Source of the DNA: Variovorax boronicumulans
GTDB taxonomy: Bacteria; Pseudomonadota; Gammaproteobacteria; Burkholderiales; Burkholderiaceae_C
NCBI RefSeq assembly: GCF_019352895.1
Contig: NZ_JAAAFX010000015.1
Location: 1 to 64,000 of the forward strand
Direction of reading: 5' to 3'
DNA: 64,000 bases
In this document: positions 51,222 to 60,876 of the stretch, piece after piece
How positions within the stretch are numbered: position 1 is the first letter of the stretch
Layout: every line of letters starts with the position of its first letter
Position numbers and translations under genes: made by a program
Notes under the pieces: generated by a model
Database searches by the model: none
What the model was told of the DNA's origin: nothing
Seen by the model: only the letters and a program-made list of their open reading frames with translations

Positions 51222-51997
51222 GCGCCACATTGAACTACGCGCTGGAACTCAAGGACCTGCGCAAGAACTTCGGCAAGACCGAGATCATCCGCGGCGCCAA
51301 CCTGGCGGTGAAGGCCGGCGAGCGCGTCGCGATCATCGGGCCCAACGGCGCGGGCAAGTCCACGCTGTTCAACCTCATCAGCGGCCGGCTCACGCCGACC
51401 AGCGGCGACGTGCTGCTCAACGGCCAGCGGGTCAACGGCATGCGGCCCTATGAGATCAACCGCATGGGGCTGTCGCGCAGCTTCCAGATCACCAACATCT
51501 TCCCCAAGCTCAGCGTCTTCGAGAACCTGCGCTGCGGCGTGCTGTGGAGCCTGGGCTACCGCTACACCTTCCTGCGTTTCCTGTCGAAGCTCGACGACGC
51601 CAACGAGCGCACCGAGCAGCTGATGCGCCAGGTGGGCCTGGACCGCAAGCGCGACGTGCTGGCGGTGAACCTCACCTACGCCGAGCAACGCGCGCTTGAG
51701 ATCGGCGTGACCATCGCCGGCGGCGCCAGCGTGATCCTGCTGGACGAACCGACGGCCGGCATGAGCACGACCGAGACCGCGCACTTCATCGCGCTCATCA
51801 AGGAGGTGACCGTGGGTCGCACGCTGTTGACGGTGGAACACGACATGGGTGTGGTGTTCGGCCTGGCCGACCGGATCGCGGTGGTGGTCTATGGCGAGGT
51901 GATCGCCTTCGACACGCCGGCCGCGGTGCGTGCCAACGCGAGAGTGCAGGAGGCCTATCTGGGCTCCTCGGTCGCCGACGCGCAGGGAGGCCACTGA
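51218..51997 (+). CDS. livG: Branched-chain-type ABC ATPase LivG
   Basis: A 259-residue ATPase. Walker A GPNGAGKS is at 41-48. The signature is the degenerate LTYAEQRALE, normal for LivG proteins, and Walker B is VILLDEPTAGM. The D-loop and H-loop (TVEHDMGVV) are intact. It overlaps livM and is followed one base after its stop by livF. Together they form the ATPase pair of the importer. Confidence 0.93.
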   Translation: MSATLNYALELKDLRKNFGKTEIIRGANLAVKAGERVAIIGPNGAGKSTLFNLISGRLTPTSGDVLLNGQRVNGMRPYEINRMGLSRSFQITNIFPKLSVFENLRCGVLWSLGYRYTFLRFLSKLDDANERTEQLMRQVGLDRKRDVLAVNLTYAEQRALEIGVTIAGGASVILLDEPTAGMSTTETAHFIALIKEVTVGRTLLTVEHDMGVVFGLADRIAVVVYGEVIAFDTPAAVRANARVQEAYLGSSVADAQGGH

Positions 51998-51998
51998 C

Positions 51999-52700
51999 AT
52001 GCTCAAGCTCCAGGACCTCCACGCCTACTACGGCAAGAGCCATGTGCTGCATGGCGTTTCCTTCGGCGTCCAGCCCGGCGAGATCGTCGCGCTGCTGGGC
52101 CGCAACGGCTCGGGCCGATCCACCACCGCCAAGGCCATCATGGGCCTGGTGCATGCCGAGGGCGGCCTGCACTGGAAGGGCCAGGACATCCTGCGCCGCA
52201 AGGCCTACGAGATCGCGCACCTGGGCATCGGCTACGTGCCCGAGAACCGCGAGATCTTCCCCAAGCTCACGGTGCACCAGAACCTGCTGCTGGGCCAGAA
52301 GGGCAAGGCGGCGGTCAAGTCCAGCCGCTGGTCCTTCGACGACATGTACGCGATGTTCCCGCGCCTCAAGGAGCGCCAGCACAACGAGGCCGGCGTGCTC
52401 TCGGGCGGCGAGCAACAGATGCTCACGCTGTGCCGCACGCTGATGGGCGACCCCGACCTGATCATCATCGACGAGCCCACCGAAGGCCTGGCGCCGAAGA
52501 TCGTCGAGCTGGTGGGCGAGTACCTCAAGCGGCTCAAGGACCGCGGCGTGTCGGTGCTGCTGATCGAGCAGAAGCTCACCATCGCGATGCAGATCTCCGA
52601 CCGCGCGCTGGTCATGGGCCATGGCAGCATCGTGTTCGACGGCACGCCCGATGGCCTGCGCGCCGATGCGGCCACGCGCAAGGAATGGCTCGAGGTGTAA
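51999..52700 (+). CDS. livF: Branched-chain-type ABC ATPase LivF, Walker A Lys to Arg
   Basis: A 233-residue ATPase with signature LSGGEQQ (134-140) and Walker B LIIIDEPTEGL. The Walker A motif reads GRNGSGRST (34-42), so the usual catalytic lysine is R40. All other motifs are normal. Such a change usually weakens ATP binding, though it may be a lineage habit and the partner LivG is intact. ATG 51999 is used, one base after the livG stop. About 215 bases without a gene follow, including a promoter and operator for the next gene. Confidence 0.92.
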   Translation: MLKLQDLHAYYGKSHVLHGVSFGVQPGEIVALLGRNGSGRSTTAKAIMGLVHAEGGLHWKGQDILRRKAYEIAHLGIGYVPENREIFPKLTVHQNLLLGQKGKAAVKSSRWSFDDMYAMFPRLKERQHNEAGVLSGGEQQMLTLCRTLMGDPDLIIIDEPTEGLAPKIVELVGEYLKRLKDRGVSVLLIEQKLTIAMQISDRALVMGHGSIVFDGTPDGLRADAATRKEWLEV

Positions 52701-52770
52701 GTGAAAGGGCCGGCCGCCTGCACTGGGGGCCCGGACTTGCACGACTTGTCCCTCCAGCGACTGGGTGACA

Positions 52771-52798
52771 TTGCCCGGTGGCCGGAAATGCCTAGAAT
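52771..52798 (+). promoter_or_regulatory. Putative sigma-70 promoter of the FadB-like gene
   Basis: TTGCCC (52771-52776) and TAGAAT (52793-52798) are separated by 16 bases. The predicted transcription start falls at about 52805, inside the palindrome just downstream, 110 bases before the FadB-like start codon. Match to consensus: 4 of 6 and 5 of 6. Confidence 0.55.
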
Positions 52799-52803
52799 TC
52801 CGG

Positions 52804-52826
52804 AAAAAAAGAACAGTCGTTCTTTT
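52804..52826. promoter_or_regulatory. Palindromic operator AAAAGAAC-N4-GTTCTTTT
   Basis: AAAAGAAC (52807-52814) and GTTCTTTT (52819-52826) form a perfect 8-bp inverted repeat with centre AGTC. It overlaps the predicted transcription start, which is ideal for repression. The GAAC-N4-GTTC core resembles sites of TetR-type regulators of fatty-acid catabolism; that link is inference. Confidence 0.55.
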
Positions 52827-52915
52827 CGGAGACAGTCCCCGCCGGGCGCCCTGCGTCCGGGCGTGGGCGCTCCGCGGTTCATCCTCTCCAACCCTCTCAT
52901 TCGAAGGAAAGCAGC

Positions 52916-55021
52916 ATGACGGCTGAATACAAAGTGCTCGGCGAGGTCGCCGTGATCACGCTGGCCAACCCCCCGGTCAACGGCCTGGGCTTTGCGACGC
53001 GCGTGGGCATCACCGACGGACTGGCGAAGGCGCTGGCCGACGACGCGGTGAAGTCGGTCGTCATCACCGGTGCCGGCAAGGCCTTCTCGGGCGGCGCGGA
53101 CATCAAGGAATTCGGCACCGCCAAGGCGCTGCAGGACCCGAACCTGCTGAGCGTGATCCTCGCGCTCGAAGCCTCGACCAAGCCGGTCGTGGCCGCGATT
53201 CACTCGGTCTGCATGGGCGGCGGCCTCGAGCTCGCGCTCGGCTGCCACTACCGCGTGGCCGCACCGGGCACCAGCGTCGCGCTGCCCGAAGTCAAGCTGG
53301 GCCTGCTGCCCGGCGCCGGCGGCACGCAGCGCCTGCCGCGCGTGCTCGGCGTCGAGACCGCGCTGAACATGATCGTCAGCGGCGAGGCCGTCAAGAGCGA
53401 AGTGCTGGCCAGCCTGCCTGGCCAGAAGCTGTTCGACGCGCTGTCGGCCTCGGCCGAATCGCTGTTCGACGAAGCCGTGGCCTTCGCGAAGTCGGTCGCC
53501 GGCAAGACCGGCGATGCGCTGCCGCTGGTGCGCAACCTGCCGTGCAAGCACCCGCAGGGCGACGCCTACTTCCAGTTCGCGCGCAACATGGTCGGCGGCA
53601 TGTCGAAGAACTACCCGGCGCCGTTGAAGTGCGTCGATGCCGTCGAAGCCGCGGCCAAGATGAAGTTCGACGACGGCCTGGCCGAAGAGCGCCGCCTGTT
53701 CACCGCGCTGATGTTCACGCCCGAATCGCTGGCGCTGCGCCACCTGTTCATGGCCGAGCGCGCCGCGAGCAAGATCCCCGACGTGGCCGACGACACGCCC
53801 AAGCGCGAGATCAAGTCGGTGGCCGTGATCGGCGCCGGCACCATGGGCGGCGGCATCTCGATGAACTTCCTCAACGCCGGCGTGCCGGTCAAGATCCTCG
53901 AGATGAAGCAGGAGGCGCTCGACCGTGGCATCGCCACCATCAAGAAGAACTACGAAGCCCAGGTCAAGAAGGGCAAGCTCAAGCAGGACAAGTACGAGCA
54001 GCGCATGGCGCTGCTGAGCACCACGCTGAGCTACGACGACCTCAAGGACGCCGACCTGATCATCGAGGCCGTGTTCGAGGAGCTCGGCGTCAAGGAAAAG
54101 GTCTTCGGCGAACTCGACCGCGTGGCCAAGCCCGGTGCGATCCTGGCGTCGAACACCTCGACGCTCGACGTCGACAAGATCGCGGCCTTCACCAAGCGTC
54201 CGCAGGACGTGGTGGGCATGCACTTCTTCAGCCCGGCCAACGTGATGAAGCTGCTGGAAGTGGTGCGCGGCGCCAAGACCGGCAAGGACGTGCTGGCGAC
54301 CGTGATGGGCGTGGCCAAGAAGATCAAGAAGACGGCCGTGGTGTCGGGCGTGTGCGACGGCTTCATCGGCAACCGCATGATCGAGCAGTACTCGCGTCAG
54401 GCCGGCTTCCTGCTGGACGAAGGCGCGACGCCGCAGCAGGTCGACCGTGCGGTCGAGAAGTTCGGCTTCGCGATGGGCCCGTTCCGCATGGGCGACCTGG
54501 CCGGCAACGACATCGGCTGGGCGATCCGCAAGCGCCGCGCCACCGAGCGCGCCGACATGAAGTACAGCAAGACCGCCGACAAGCTCTGCGAGCTGGGCCG
54601 CTTCGGCCAGAAGACCGGCGCGGGCTGGTACGACTACCAAGCCGGCAAGCGCGACGCGATCCCGAGCCAGGTCGTGCTCGACCTGATCGCGCAGCACCGC
54701 AAGGACGAAGGCATCACGCCGCGCAAGATCAGCGACGAGGAAATCGTGCAGCGCCTGGTCTACGCCCTGGTCAACGAAGGCGCGCACATCCTCGAGGACG
54801 GCATCGCCTCGAAGGCGGGCGACATCGACATGGTCTACCTCACGGGCTACGGTTTCCCGATCTGGCGCGGCGGCCCGATGCACTACGCGGGCCAGGTCGG
54901 CCTCTACAACGTGGCCGAGGCGATGAAGCGCTTTGCCCGGAACCCGCACGACGATGCGTCGTTCTGGGAGCCGGCACCGCTGATCCGCAAGCTGGTGGCC
55001 GAAGGCAAGTCCTTCGCCTGA
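52916..55021 (+). CDS. Bifunctional enoyl-CoA hydratase/3-hydroxyacyl-CoA dehydrogenase (FadB-like)
   Basis: A 701-residue beta-oxidation enzyme. The N-terminal crotonase domain (about 1-190) has GGADIKEFG and [13 protein letters not shown] with the [16 protein letters not shown] segment, so both catalytic glutamates are present. The central Rossmann domain has GAGTMGGG (306-313), and C-terminal dehydrogenase parts follow ([15 protein letters not shown]). It should hydrate and then oxidise an acyl-CoA. GAAGGAAA precedes ATG 52916. The M20 gene and the thiolase follow on the same strand. Confidence 0.94.
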   Translation: MTAEYKVLGEVAVITLANPPVNGLGFATRVGITDGLAKALADDAVKSVVITGAGKAFSGGADIKEFGTAKALQDPNLLSVILALEASTKPVVAAIHSVCMGGGLELALGCHYRVAAPGTSVALPEVKLGLLPGAGGTQRLPRVLGVETALNMIVSGEAVKSEVLASLPGQKLFDALSASAESLFDEAVAFAKSVAGKTGDALPLVRNLPCKHPQGDAYFQFARNMVGGMSKNYPAPLKCVDAVEAAAKMKFDDGLAEERRLFTALMFTPESLALRHLFMAERAASKIPDVADDTPKREIKSVAVIGAGTMGGGISMNFLNAGVPVKILEMKQEALDRGIATIKKNYEAQVKKGKLKQDKYEQRMALLSTTLSYDDLKDADLIIEAVFEELGVKEKVFGELDRVAKPGAILASNTSTLDVDKIAAFTKRPQDVVGMHFFSPANVMKLLEVVRGAKTGKDVLATVMGVAKKIKKTAVVSGVCDGFIGNRMIEQYSRQAGFLLDEGATPQQVDRAVEKFGFAMGPFRMGDLAGNDIGWAIRKRRATERADMKYSKTADKLCELGRFGQKTGAGWYDYQAGKRDAIPSQVVLDLIAQHRKDEGITPRKISDEEIVQRLVYALVNEGAHILEDGIASKAGDIDMVYLTGYGFPIWRGGPMHYAGQVGLYNVAEAMKRFARNPHDDASFWEPAPLIRKLVAEGKSFA

Positions 55022-55037
55022 AGCAGCAGGCCACACC

Positions 55038-56516
55038 GTGCTGAAGCGAGCGTTCGTCGGATTGCTGGGCGTCGTGGTGGTGCTGGCCGCCGCGATGGCG
55101 GTCAACACCTGGCGCACGCCCTCGCAGCAGGTGGCGGTGGCGGCCCCGCCGCCGCTGGCCATCGACCTCGACGCGGCCGTGCAGCGCCTGTCGGGCGCGG
55201 TGCAGTTGCGCACGGTCTCCAGCCTGGAGAACGTGGCGCAGAGCGAGGCCGAGTTCGACAAGCTCCATGCGCTGCTGGCGCAGCAGTTCCCCAAGCTGCA
55301 TGCCGTGCTGAAGAGGGAAGTGGTCGGCAGCAAGGCGCTGCTCTATACCTGGGCCGGCAGCGACCCCAGCGCCGCGCCGGTGGCGCTGCTTGCGCACCAG
55401 GACGTGGTGCCGATCGCGCCGGGCACCGAGAAGATGTGGACCGTCGCGCCCTTCAGCGGCACCGTGCAGGAAGGCTTCGTCTGGGGCCGCGGCACGCTCG
55501 ACAACAAGAGCAACCTGATGGCCCAGTTCGAGGCCGTCGAGATGCTGGTGGCCGCGGGCTTCCAGCCGCGCCAGACCGTCTACTTCGTCTTCGGCGACGA
55601 CGAGGAGGTCAGCGGCCTGCGCGGCGCGCTGCCGATCGCCCAGCTGTTGAAGTCCCGCGGCGTGCGGCTCGAGTGGGTGCTCGACGAGGGCCTGCTGGTG
55701 CTCGACGGCGTGCTGCCGGGCCTGAGCAAGCCCGCGGCGCTGATCGGCCTGGCCGAGAAAGGCTACGCCACCTTCTTCCTCTCGCTCGACACGGCGCCCG
55801 GCCATTCGTCGATGCCGCCCGCGCACAGCGCGATCGGCCAGATGAGTGCCGCGCTGGCCCGGCTCGAGGCCACGCCCATGCCGGGCGGGATCCAGGGTGT
55901 CGCGCGTTCGATGTTCGGCACGCTGGCGCCCGAGATGGGCGGCATCAACCGCTTCATGCTCACCAACCTCTGGCTGACCGCACCGCTGGTGCAGTCCCAG
56001 TTGGAGAAGAGCCCGAGCAGCAACGCGATGCTGCGCACCACCACGGCGCTGACCATCGTCAAGGCCGGCAACAAGGACAACGTGCTGCCCGGCCGCGCCG
56101 AGGCGGCGGTGAACTTCCGCGTGCTGCCCGGCGATTCGCTGCAGAGCGTCGAGGCGCATCTGCGCAAGACGCTGGCCAACGACGCGATCCAGATCGAGGC
56201 CTACCCGGGCAACTCGGAGCCTTCGCCGGTGTCACCCACCGAAGGCCGTGGCTACGCCACGATCGCGCGCTCGGTGCGCGAGGTCTTCCCCGAGGCCGTG
56301 GTGGCGCCGGGCCTGATGACCGCGGCCACCGACTCGCGCCACTTCAGCCTGGTCAGCGACGCGGTCTACCGCTTCTCGCCGCTGCAGATGAAGGGCGAGG
56401 ACCTGGCGCGCTTCCACGGGACCAACGAGCGCCTGGCGGTGGCCAACTACGCCCGGATGATCCAGTTCTATCACCAGGTCCTGCGCAGCACCGGTTCGGC
56501 CGCGGCCGCGCAGTGA
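55038..56516 (+). CDS. M20-family metallopeptidase, membrane-anchored
   Basis: A 492-residue Zn-dependent M20 peptidase of the carboxypeptidase-S type. A single N-terminal membrane helix (about 5-22) anchors it. Metal-binding segments are [17 protein letters not shown] and GDDEEVSG, with the dimerisation lid in between (about 235-350). It starts at GTG 55038, only 16 bases after the FadB-like gene, and is followed by a thiolase, an unexpected position for a peptidase in a beta-oxidation cluster. It may hydrolyse an N-acyl amino acid, which would fit the cluster, but this is a guess. Confidence 0.88.
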   Translation: MLKRAFVGLLGVVVVLAAAMAVNTWRTPSQQVAVAAPPPLAIDLDAAVQRLSGAVQLRTVSSLENVAQSEAEFDKLHALLAQQFPKLHAVLKREVVGSKALLYTWAGSDPSAAPVALLAHQDVVPIAPGTEKMWTVAPFSGTVQEGFVWGRGTLDNKSNLMAQFEAVEMLVAAGFQPRQTVYFVFGDDEEVSGLRGALPIAQLLKSRGVRLEWVLDEGLLVLDGVLPGLSKPAALIGLAEKGYATFFLSLDTAPGHSSMPPAHSAIGQMSAALARLEATPMPGGIQGVARSMFGTLAPEMGGINRFMLTNLWLTAPLVQSQLEKSPSSNAMLRTTTALTIVKAGNKDNVLPGRAEAAVNFRVLPGDSLQSVEAHLRKTLANDAIQIEAYPGNSEPSPVSPTEGRGYATIARSVREVFPEAVVAPGLMTAATDSRHFSLVSDAVYRFSPLQMKGEDLARFHGTNERLAVANYARMIQFYHQVLRSTGSAAAAQ

Positions 56517-56550
56517 CCTCTTTCCCTTCCATTCTCCAAAGGACCTCACC

Positions 56551-57726
56551 ATGACCCGCGCCGTCATCGTTTCCACCGCCCGCACGCCGCTCGCCAAGAG
56601 CTGGAAGGGTGCCTTCAACATGACGCACGGCGCCACGCTGGGTGGCCATGCGGTGCAGCACGCGGTGGCGCGCGCCGGCATCGACGGCGCCGAGGTCGAC
56701 GACGTGATCATGGGCTGCGCCACGCCCGAAGGCGCGACCGGCTCGAACATCGCGCGCCAGATCGCGCTGCGCGCCGGCCTGCCCATCACCACCTCGGGCA
56801 TGACCATCAACCGCTTCTGCTCCTCGGGCCTGCAGACCATCGCCACCGCGGCCCAGCGCATCATCGCGGGCGAGGGCGAGGTCTATGTGGCCGGCGGCGT
56901 CGAGAGCATCTCGTGCGTGCAGAACGAGGCCAACCGCCACATGATCACCGACCCGTGGCTGGTCAAGCACAAGCCCGAGATCTACTGGAACATGCTGCAG
57001 ACCGCCGAGCAGGTCGCCAAGCGCTACAACATCGGCCGCGACGCGATGGACGAGTACGGCGCCGCCAGCCAGCAGCGCGCCACCGCCGCGCTGGAAGCCG
57101 GCCGCTTCAAGGACGAGATCGCCCCGATCACCGTGCTGGCCGGCGTGGCCGACCCGGTGCTGGGCCTGCGCACCAAGGAAGTCACGGTCGAGAACGACGA
57201 AGGCATCCGCGCCGGCACCACCAAGGAAGGCATCAGCGGCATCCGCTCGGCCATGCCTGGCGGCCTGATCTCGGCCGGCAACGCCAGCCAGTTCTCCGAC
57301 GGCGGCGGCGCCTGCGTGCTGGTCGACGAAGCCTATGCCGAGCGCAAGGGCCTGAAGCCGCTGGGCCGCTTCCTCGGCTTCGCGGTCGCGGGCTGCGAAC
57401 CCGACGAGATGGGCATCGGCCCGGTGTTCGCGATCCCCAAGGTGCTGAAGAAGCTGGGCCTGACGGTCAACGACATCGACCTGTGGGAACTCAACGAAGC
57501 CTTCGCGGTGCAGGTGATCTACTGCCGCGACAAGCTGGGCATCCCGGCCGACCGCCTCAACGTGGATGGCGGCGCCATCGCCGTGGGCCACCCCTACGGC
57601 GTGAGCGGCCAGCGCCTCACGGGCCACGCGCTGATCGAAGGCAAGCGCCGCGGCGCGAAGAAGGTCGTGGTCACGATGTGCATCGGCGGCGGCATGGGTG
57701 CTGCGGGCGTGTTCGAAGTGATCTGA
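56551..57726 (+). CDS. Acetyl-CoA acyltransferase (thiolase)
   Basis: A 391-residue thiolase that splits 3-ketoacyl-CoA. The nucleophile is C90 in [10 protein letters not shown]347 sits in GHPYGVSG and C377 in [13 protein letters not shown], so all three catalytic residues are present. NEAFAVQ is the fourth motif. It completes the ligase-hydratase-dehydrogenase chain; only the acyl-CoA dehydrogenase is missing here, and one occurs at the end of the window. A bidirectional terminator follows. Confidence 0.94.
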   Translation: MTRAVIVSTARTPLAKSWKGAFNMTHGATLGGHAVQHAVARAGIDGAEVDDVIMGCATPEGATGSNIARQIALRAGLPITTSGMTINRFCSSGLQTIATAAQRIIAGEGEVYVAGGVESISCVQNEANRHMITDPWLVKHKPEIYWNMLQTAEQVAKRYNIGRDAMDEYGAASQQRATAALEAGRFKDEIAPITVLAGVADPVLGLRTKEVTVENDEGIRAGTTKEGISGIRSAMPGGLISAGNASQFSDGGGACVLVDEAYAERKGLKPLGRFLGFAVAGCEPDEMGIGPVFAIPKVLKKLGLTVNDIDLWELNEAFAVQVIYCRDKLGIPADRLNVDGGAIAVGHPYGVSGQRLTGHALIEGKRRGAKKVVVTMCIGGGMGAAGVFEVI

Positions 57727-57748
57727 TCTTCGAATCACTGCGGCAAGC

Positions 57749-57787
57749 AAAAGGCCGCGTCGGGCCTCCAGCCCGGCGCGGCCTTTT
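57749..57787. terminator. Bidirectional terminator between thiolase and the DLH fusion gene
   Basis: AAAAGGCCGCG and CGCGGCCTTTT flank an inner GGGC-ctcca-GCCC hairpin. The A run and T run serve both strands. It lies 23 bases after the thiolase stop and 12 bases after the minus-strand gene's stop. Confidence 0.85.
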
Positions 57788-57798
57788 CGCATCCGCGC

Positions 57799-59043
57799 CT
57801 AGGCGGAATGCGCCCAGTTGGCCATCAGCGTGTTCGATGGCAGCTGTTCGTCGAGCAGCTTGCGCGCGGTCTCCACGCCGGCCACTGGCAGCCCGGTCGG
57901 ATCCAGCTTGCCGATCTGCACCAGCACGCTGGCCTGGTCCCAGTAGATGTGCTCGTGGTAGAGCTTGTCGCCGCGGAACTTCACGATGGCGACCAGCGGG
58001 ATCTCCACGCGTTGGCCGGTGGGCGGCACGCCCGGCAGCAGCCAGTCGATCTCGCAGCTGTGGGTGAAGCAGAACAGCATCTCGTCGACGATCTGGCTGG
58101 TGCCCACGGTGCGCGAGATCGGGATCAGCGTGGTGTCGGGCGGGTTCGCATCCACGAAGTGGTGGCGGTAGAAGCGCGACAGCAGCCGGTGGCCCACGCC
58201 GCCGGTCATCGTCGGGATGTGGTTGACGTAGGGCTCGGCCACCATCGTGGCCATGGTGGCCTCGACGTCGCGGGTGGCGAATTCATGCTCGCAGTGCTTG
58301 TCCCACAGCGCGGAGAAGTCGTAGTGCGGCCCCAGCACCTTGCGGAAGGCCGCGATGCTGCGCTGGTGCGCCATCAGGGCCGAAGGCTTGTGGAAATGCT
58401 CGCTGCCGGCGCGCGCGAAGGCGTGGTCCGCGCCGGGGTAGACGTAGAGTTCCACACCCGCGCGTCCCTGCAGCGCCTGCAGGATGGCGTCGCGCGCCGC
58501 CGGCGGGCAGAAGCCGTCCTGCTCGGCGATGTGCAGCACCAGCGGCTTGCCCGTGAGGGCCTTGGCCTCGTCCAGCGCCTGTTCGATGCCGACGCCGTAG
58601 TAGGCCACGGCCACCTCGCAGTCGGTGCGGCAGGCCGACAGGTAGGCCAGCTTGCCGCCCAGGCAGAAGCCCAGCACGCCCGCTTGGCCCGCGAAGGCCG
58701 GCAGGGTGCGCAAGGCGTCCAGCGCGGCCTGGATGTCCTCCACGCCCTTGGCCTCGTCGAAGCCCTGGTAGAGCGCCAGCGCGCGGTCGAACTGCGATTC
58801 ATCGAGTTCGATGCCGGCTTCCTGGCGCCAGAAGAGATCGGGCACCAGCGCGACATAGCCTTCCTCGGCGTAATAGTCGGCCAGCTCGCGCATCGTCTTG
58901 TTGACGCCGAAGATCTCCTGCGCGATGACGATGCCCGGACCCTTGCCCGCGGCGGGCAGGGCGAGGTAGGCGCCGAATTCGCCGCTGCCGTCGGCGGCGC
59001 GCAGGGTCAGGCGGCTTGCTTGCGCCTCGGATGTGGTGCTCAT
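57799..59043 (-). CDS. Dienelactone hydrolase fused to an NTF2/SnoaL-like domain
   Basis: A 414-residue fusion. The N-terminal half (1-235) is a dienelactone hydrolase with the triad C127 (GFCLGG), D176 (EQDGFCP) and H207 (GADHAF), plus E44 of the family (AQEIFG). The C-terminal half (about 240-414) looks like a SnoaL/NTF2-type domain (FYRHHFVD, WLLPGVPPTGQRVEIP, KLYHEHIYWDQ). It is the last gene of the SDR-StyA-flavin reductase operon and its ATG overlaps the flavin-reductase stop (ATGA). In known indole clusters a cofactor-free enzyme cleaves the ring intermediate to anthranilate; this protein is a candidate, unproven. Confidence 0.88.
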   Translation of the reverse strand: MSTTSEAQASRLTLRAADGSGEFGAYLALPAAGKGPGIVIAQEIFGVNKTMRELADYYAEEGYVALVPDLFWRQEAGIELDESQFDRALALYQGFDEAKGVEDIQAALDALRTLPAFAGQAGVLGFCLGGKLAYLSACRTDCEVAVAYYGVGIEQALDEAKALTGKPLVLHIAEQDGFCPPAARDAILQALQGRAGVELYVYPGADHAFARAGSEHFHKPSALMAHQRSIAAFRKVLGPHYDFSALWDKHCEHEFATRDVEATMATMVAEPYVNHIPTMTGGVGHRLLSRFYRHHFVDANPPDTTLIPISRTVGTSQIVDEMLFCFTHSCEIDWLLPGVPPTGQRVEIPLVAIVKFRGDKLYHEHIYWDQASVLVQIGKLDPTGLPVAGVETARKLLDEQLPSNTLMANWAHSA

Positions 59044-59603
59044 GGGTTGGGGTTTCCTTGGGGGTGCAATGTGGTGTAGCGGCCGTCTGCATAGAGCAGC
59101 GGCGCATGGCGTCCCGGGTGCAGTTGTACGGCCTTGATCTCGCCGATGATCACGGCGTGGCTGTGCGCGACCATCATCTCGTCGACCACGCAGTCGAAGG
59201 CCACCAGCGCATCGCGCAGGATGGGCGCGCCGGTGGTCAGGGTGTCCCACAGCGCCGTCTCGAACAGCTCGCCGGTGCCGGGCCCGGCGCCGCCGAAGCG
59301 CCCCGCCAGATCGGCATGGTGCGTGGCCAGCAGGTTCACGCTCATGCGCCGGCTCTCGGTGATGCCACGGAAGGTGCTGCCGTTGAGGTTGATGCAGGTC
59401 AGCAGGCGCGCGGGCTCCGCCGACAGCGCCGTGACGGCCGTGGCCGTGAGGCCCGTGGGCCGCTGCCCGTCAGTCGTGGCGACGATGCACACCGCGCCCG
59501 CGAGCCGGCGCATGGCCAGCCGGAAGTCGGCCGGCGGCAGGCACGCGGCCCGGCGCAGGGCCTGCAGCGGGGGCAGGGCGGCAGGCGCTTCGACCACGCT
59601 CAT
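59040..59603 (-). CDS. Flavin reductase (HpaC/StyB type)
   Basis: A 187-residue NAD(P)H:flavin oxidoreductase that supplies reduced FAD to the neighbouring monooxygenase. The pattern FRLAMRRLAGAVCIVATTDG and GLTATAVTALSAEPARLLTCIN is typical of the flavin_reduct fold; GRYTTL is at the end. It overlaps by four bases with both neighbours (ATGA on each side), so production is coupled to the oxygenase. Confidence 0.92.
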   Translation of the reverse strand: MSVVEAPAALPPLQALRRAACLPPADFRLAMRRLAGAVCIVATTDGQRPTGLTATAVTALSAEPARLLTCINLNGSTFRGITESRRMSVNLLATHHADLAGRFGGAGPGTGELFETALWDTLTTGAPILRDALVAFDCVVDEMMVAHSHAVIIGEIKAVQLHPGRHAPLLYADGRYTTLHPQGNPNP

Positions 59604-60850
59604 GCCGCAGCCTCCTCGGCCGGTGCGACCTGCGCGAGGTAGGCATCGACCAGGTCCGGGCGCATGAAGAAGTTCGCGTAGTCGGTCGGGTCGTTGAAGC
59701 CGTTGACGATGCGTCGCGCCACCGCGGGCAAGGCAGCGGCGCTGCCCAGCAGCCGCATCACATGCGGGGGCGGCGGCGCCAGCATGGCGTTGGTCCAGCC
59801 GCTCACATGCGTGCCGTAGCCGTTCCAGAAGCCCTCGAAGGTGTGCTGCATGAAGCGCTCGTCGAAGGCGGCCTGCCCCTGCGCGACGATGGCGGTCTCC
59901 ACCGCGTGCGCGAATTTCGCGGCATTGTTCGAGCCCTGGCCCGTGATCGGGTCGTTGAGCATCACCGCATCGGCCATGCCCATCACCAGCCGTCCGCTGG
60001 GCAGGCGCCCGACCGGCTTGCGCACCGTCGGCGGGAACGCGCCGCTGAGGAGGCCGTTGGCGTCGGTGAGTTCCACCTGCGCGCAACGCTCGGCTTCCCA
60101 TGGCAGGAAGCGCCGCAGGATCTCCAGTGAGCGCGCCAGGTGCTCGGCGGGGCTGCGGACGTCGGCCCAGCAGTCCATGGGGCCGCCCGGGACGCCTTCG
60201 AACACCATGATTTCGCAGGGGCCGCTGTGCGTGAGCGCCGGGAAGACGAAGTACTCGCCCACCCCTGGGATCAGGTTGAAGCTCACCGCGCTGTGCTCCT
60301 CGCGCGGCCGCATGCCGTGCACGTAGGTGAGGGCCAGGGCGCGCTGGGGCCGGTCGTAGGGGCTGCGGTCGGCGTCGCGCTCGAACATCTTGGCGATGGC
60401 GCCCTTGCCGGCCGCCACGATCACCAGGTCATGTTCGCGTGTCCACTGCTCCAGGTCCTCGATCTCGGCATCCTTGAAGAGCAGCTGGCCGCCGCGCTGG
60501 CTGAAGGCCTCCATCCAGCCGGGCAACTTGACGCGCTGGTCGACCGACTGCGCGACATGGTCCAGCCGGTGGCTCCAGCTCAGCGCCTTCACGCCCGCCT
60601 GCTCGGGGTGGGGCACGGCGAAGGAAATGCCCTCCACCGGCGGGCAGTCCTGTTCCCAGAAGGCCAGGCCGCGGTCCCGCTCCAGCTGCAGGCTGTCATG
60701 GAACATGCATTGGCTGGACATGACCTTGCCGCCGCGGATGTCGTCCGCCGAGCGGTTCGAGACCACGGTCACGCCATAGCCCCGGGCCTGCAGGCCTAGG
60801 GCGAGTTGCAGGCCGGACTGGCCGGCGCCGACGATGAGGATGTTGCGCAT
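59600..60850 (-). CDS. StyA-like styrene/indole monooxygenase, FAD-dependent
   Basis: A 416-residue external flavoprotein monooxygenase, equal in length to StyA of Pseudomonas (415). FAD-binding GAGQSG is at 8-13, followed by a StyA-type pattern: SPYDRPQRALALTYV (about residue 164) and NDPITGQGSNNAAKFA (about 300). Using reduced flavin from the next gene it would epoxidise styrene or oxidise indole. The set of partner genes (SDR, fusion hydrolase, AraC regulator) fits indole oxidation better than styrene degradation, as no styrene-oxide isomerase or aldehyde dehydrogenase is present. Confidence 0.9.
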   Translation of the reverse strand: MRNILIVGAGQSGLQLALGLQARGYGVTVVSNRSADDIRGGKVMSSQCMFHDSLQLERDRGLAFWEQDCPPVEGISFAVPHPEQAGVKALSWSHRLDHVAQSVDQRVKLPGWMEAFSQRGGQLLFKDAEIEDLEQWTREHDLVIVAAGKGAIAKMFERDADRSPYDRPQRALALTYVHGMRPREEHSAVSFNLIPGVGEYFVFPALTHSGPCEIMVFEGVPGGPMDCWADVRSPAEHLARSLEILRRFLPWEAERCAQVELTDANGLLSGAFPPTVRKPVGRLPSGRLVMGMADAVMLNDPITGQGSNNAAKFAHAVETAIVAQGQAAFDERFMQHTFEGFWNGYGTHVSGWTNAMLAPPPPHVMRLLGSAAALPAVARRIVNGFNDPTDYANFFMRPDLVDAYLAQVAPAEEAAA

Positions 60851-60876
60851 GGGTGTCTCCAGTGGTTTCGTGGGGG

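Noticed and set aside
52232-55333. Antisense open frame of about 1030 codons across livF and the FadB-like gene.
   Set aside because: Crosses two well-supported genes and their promoter; composition is that of a shadow frame.
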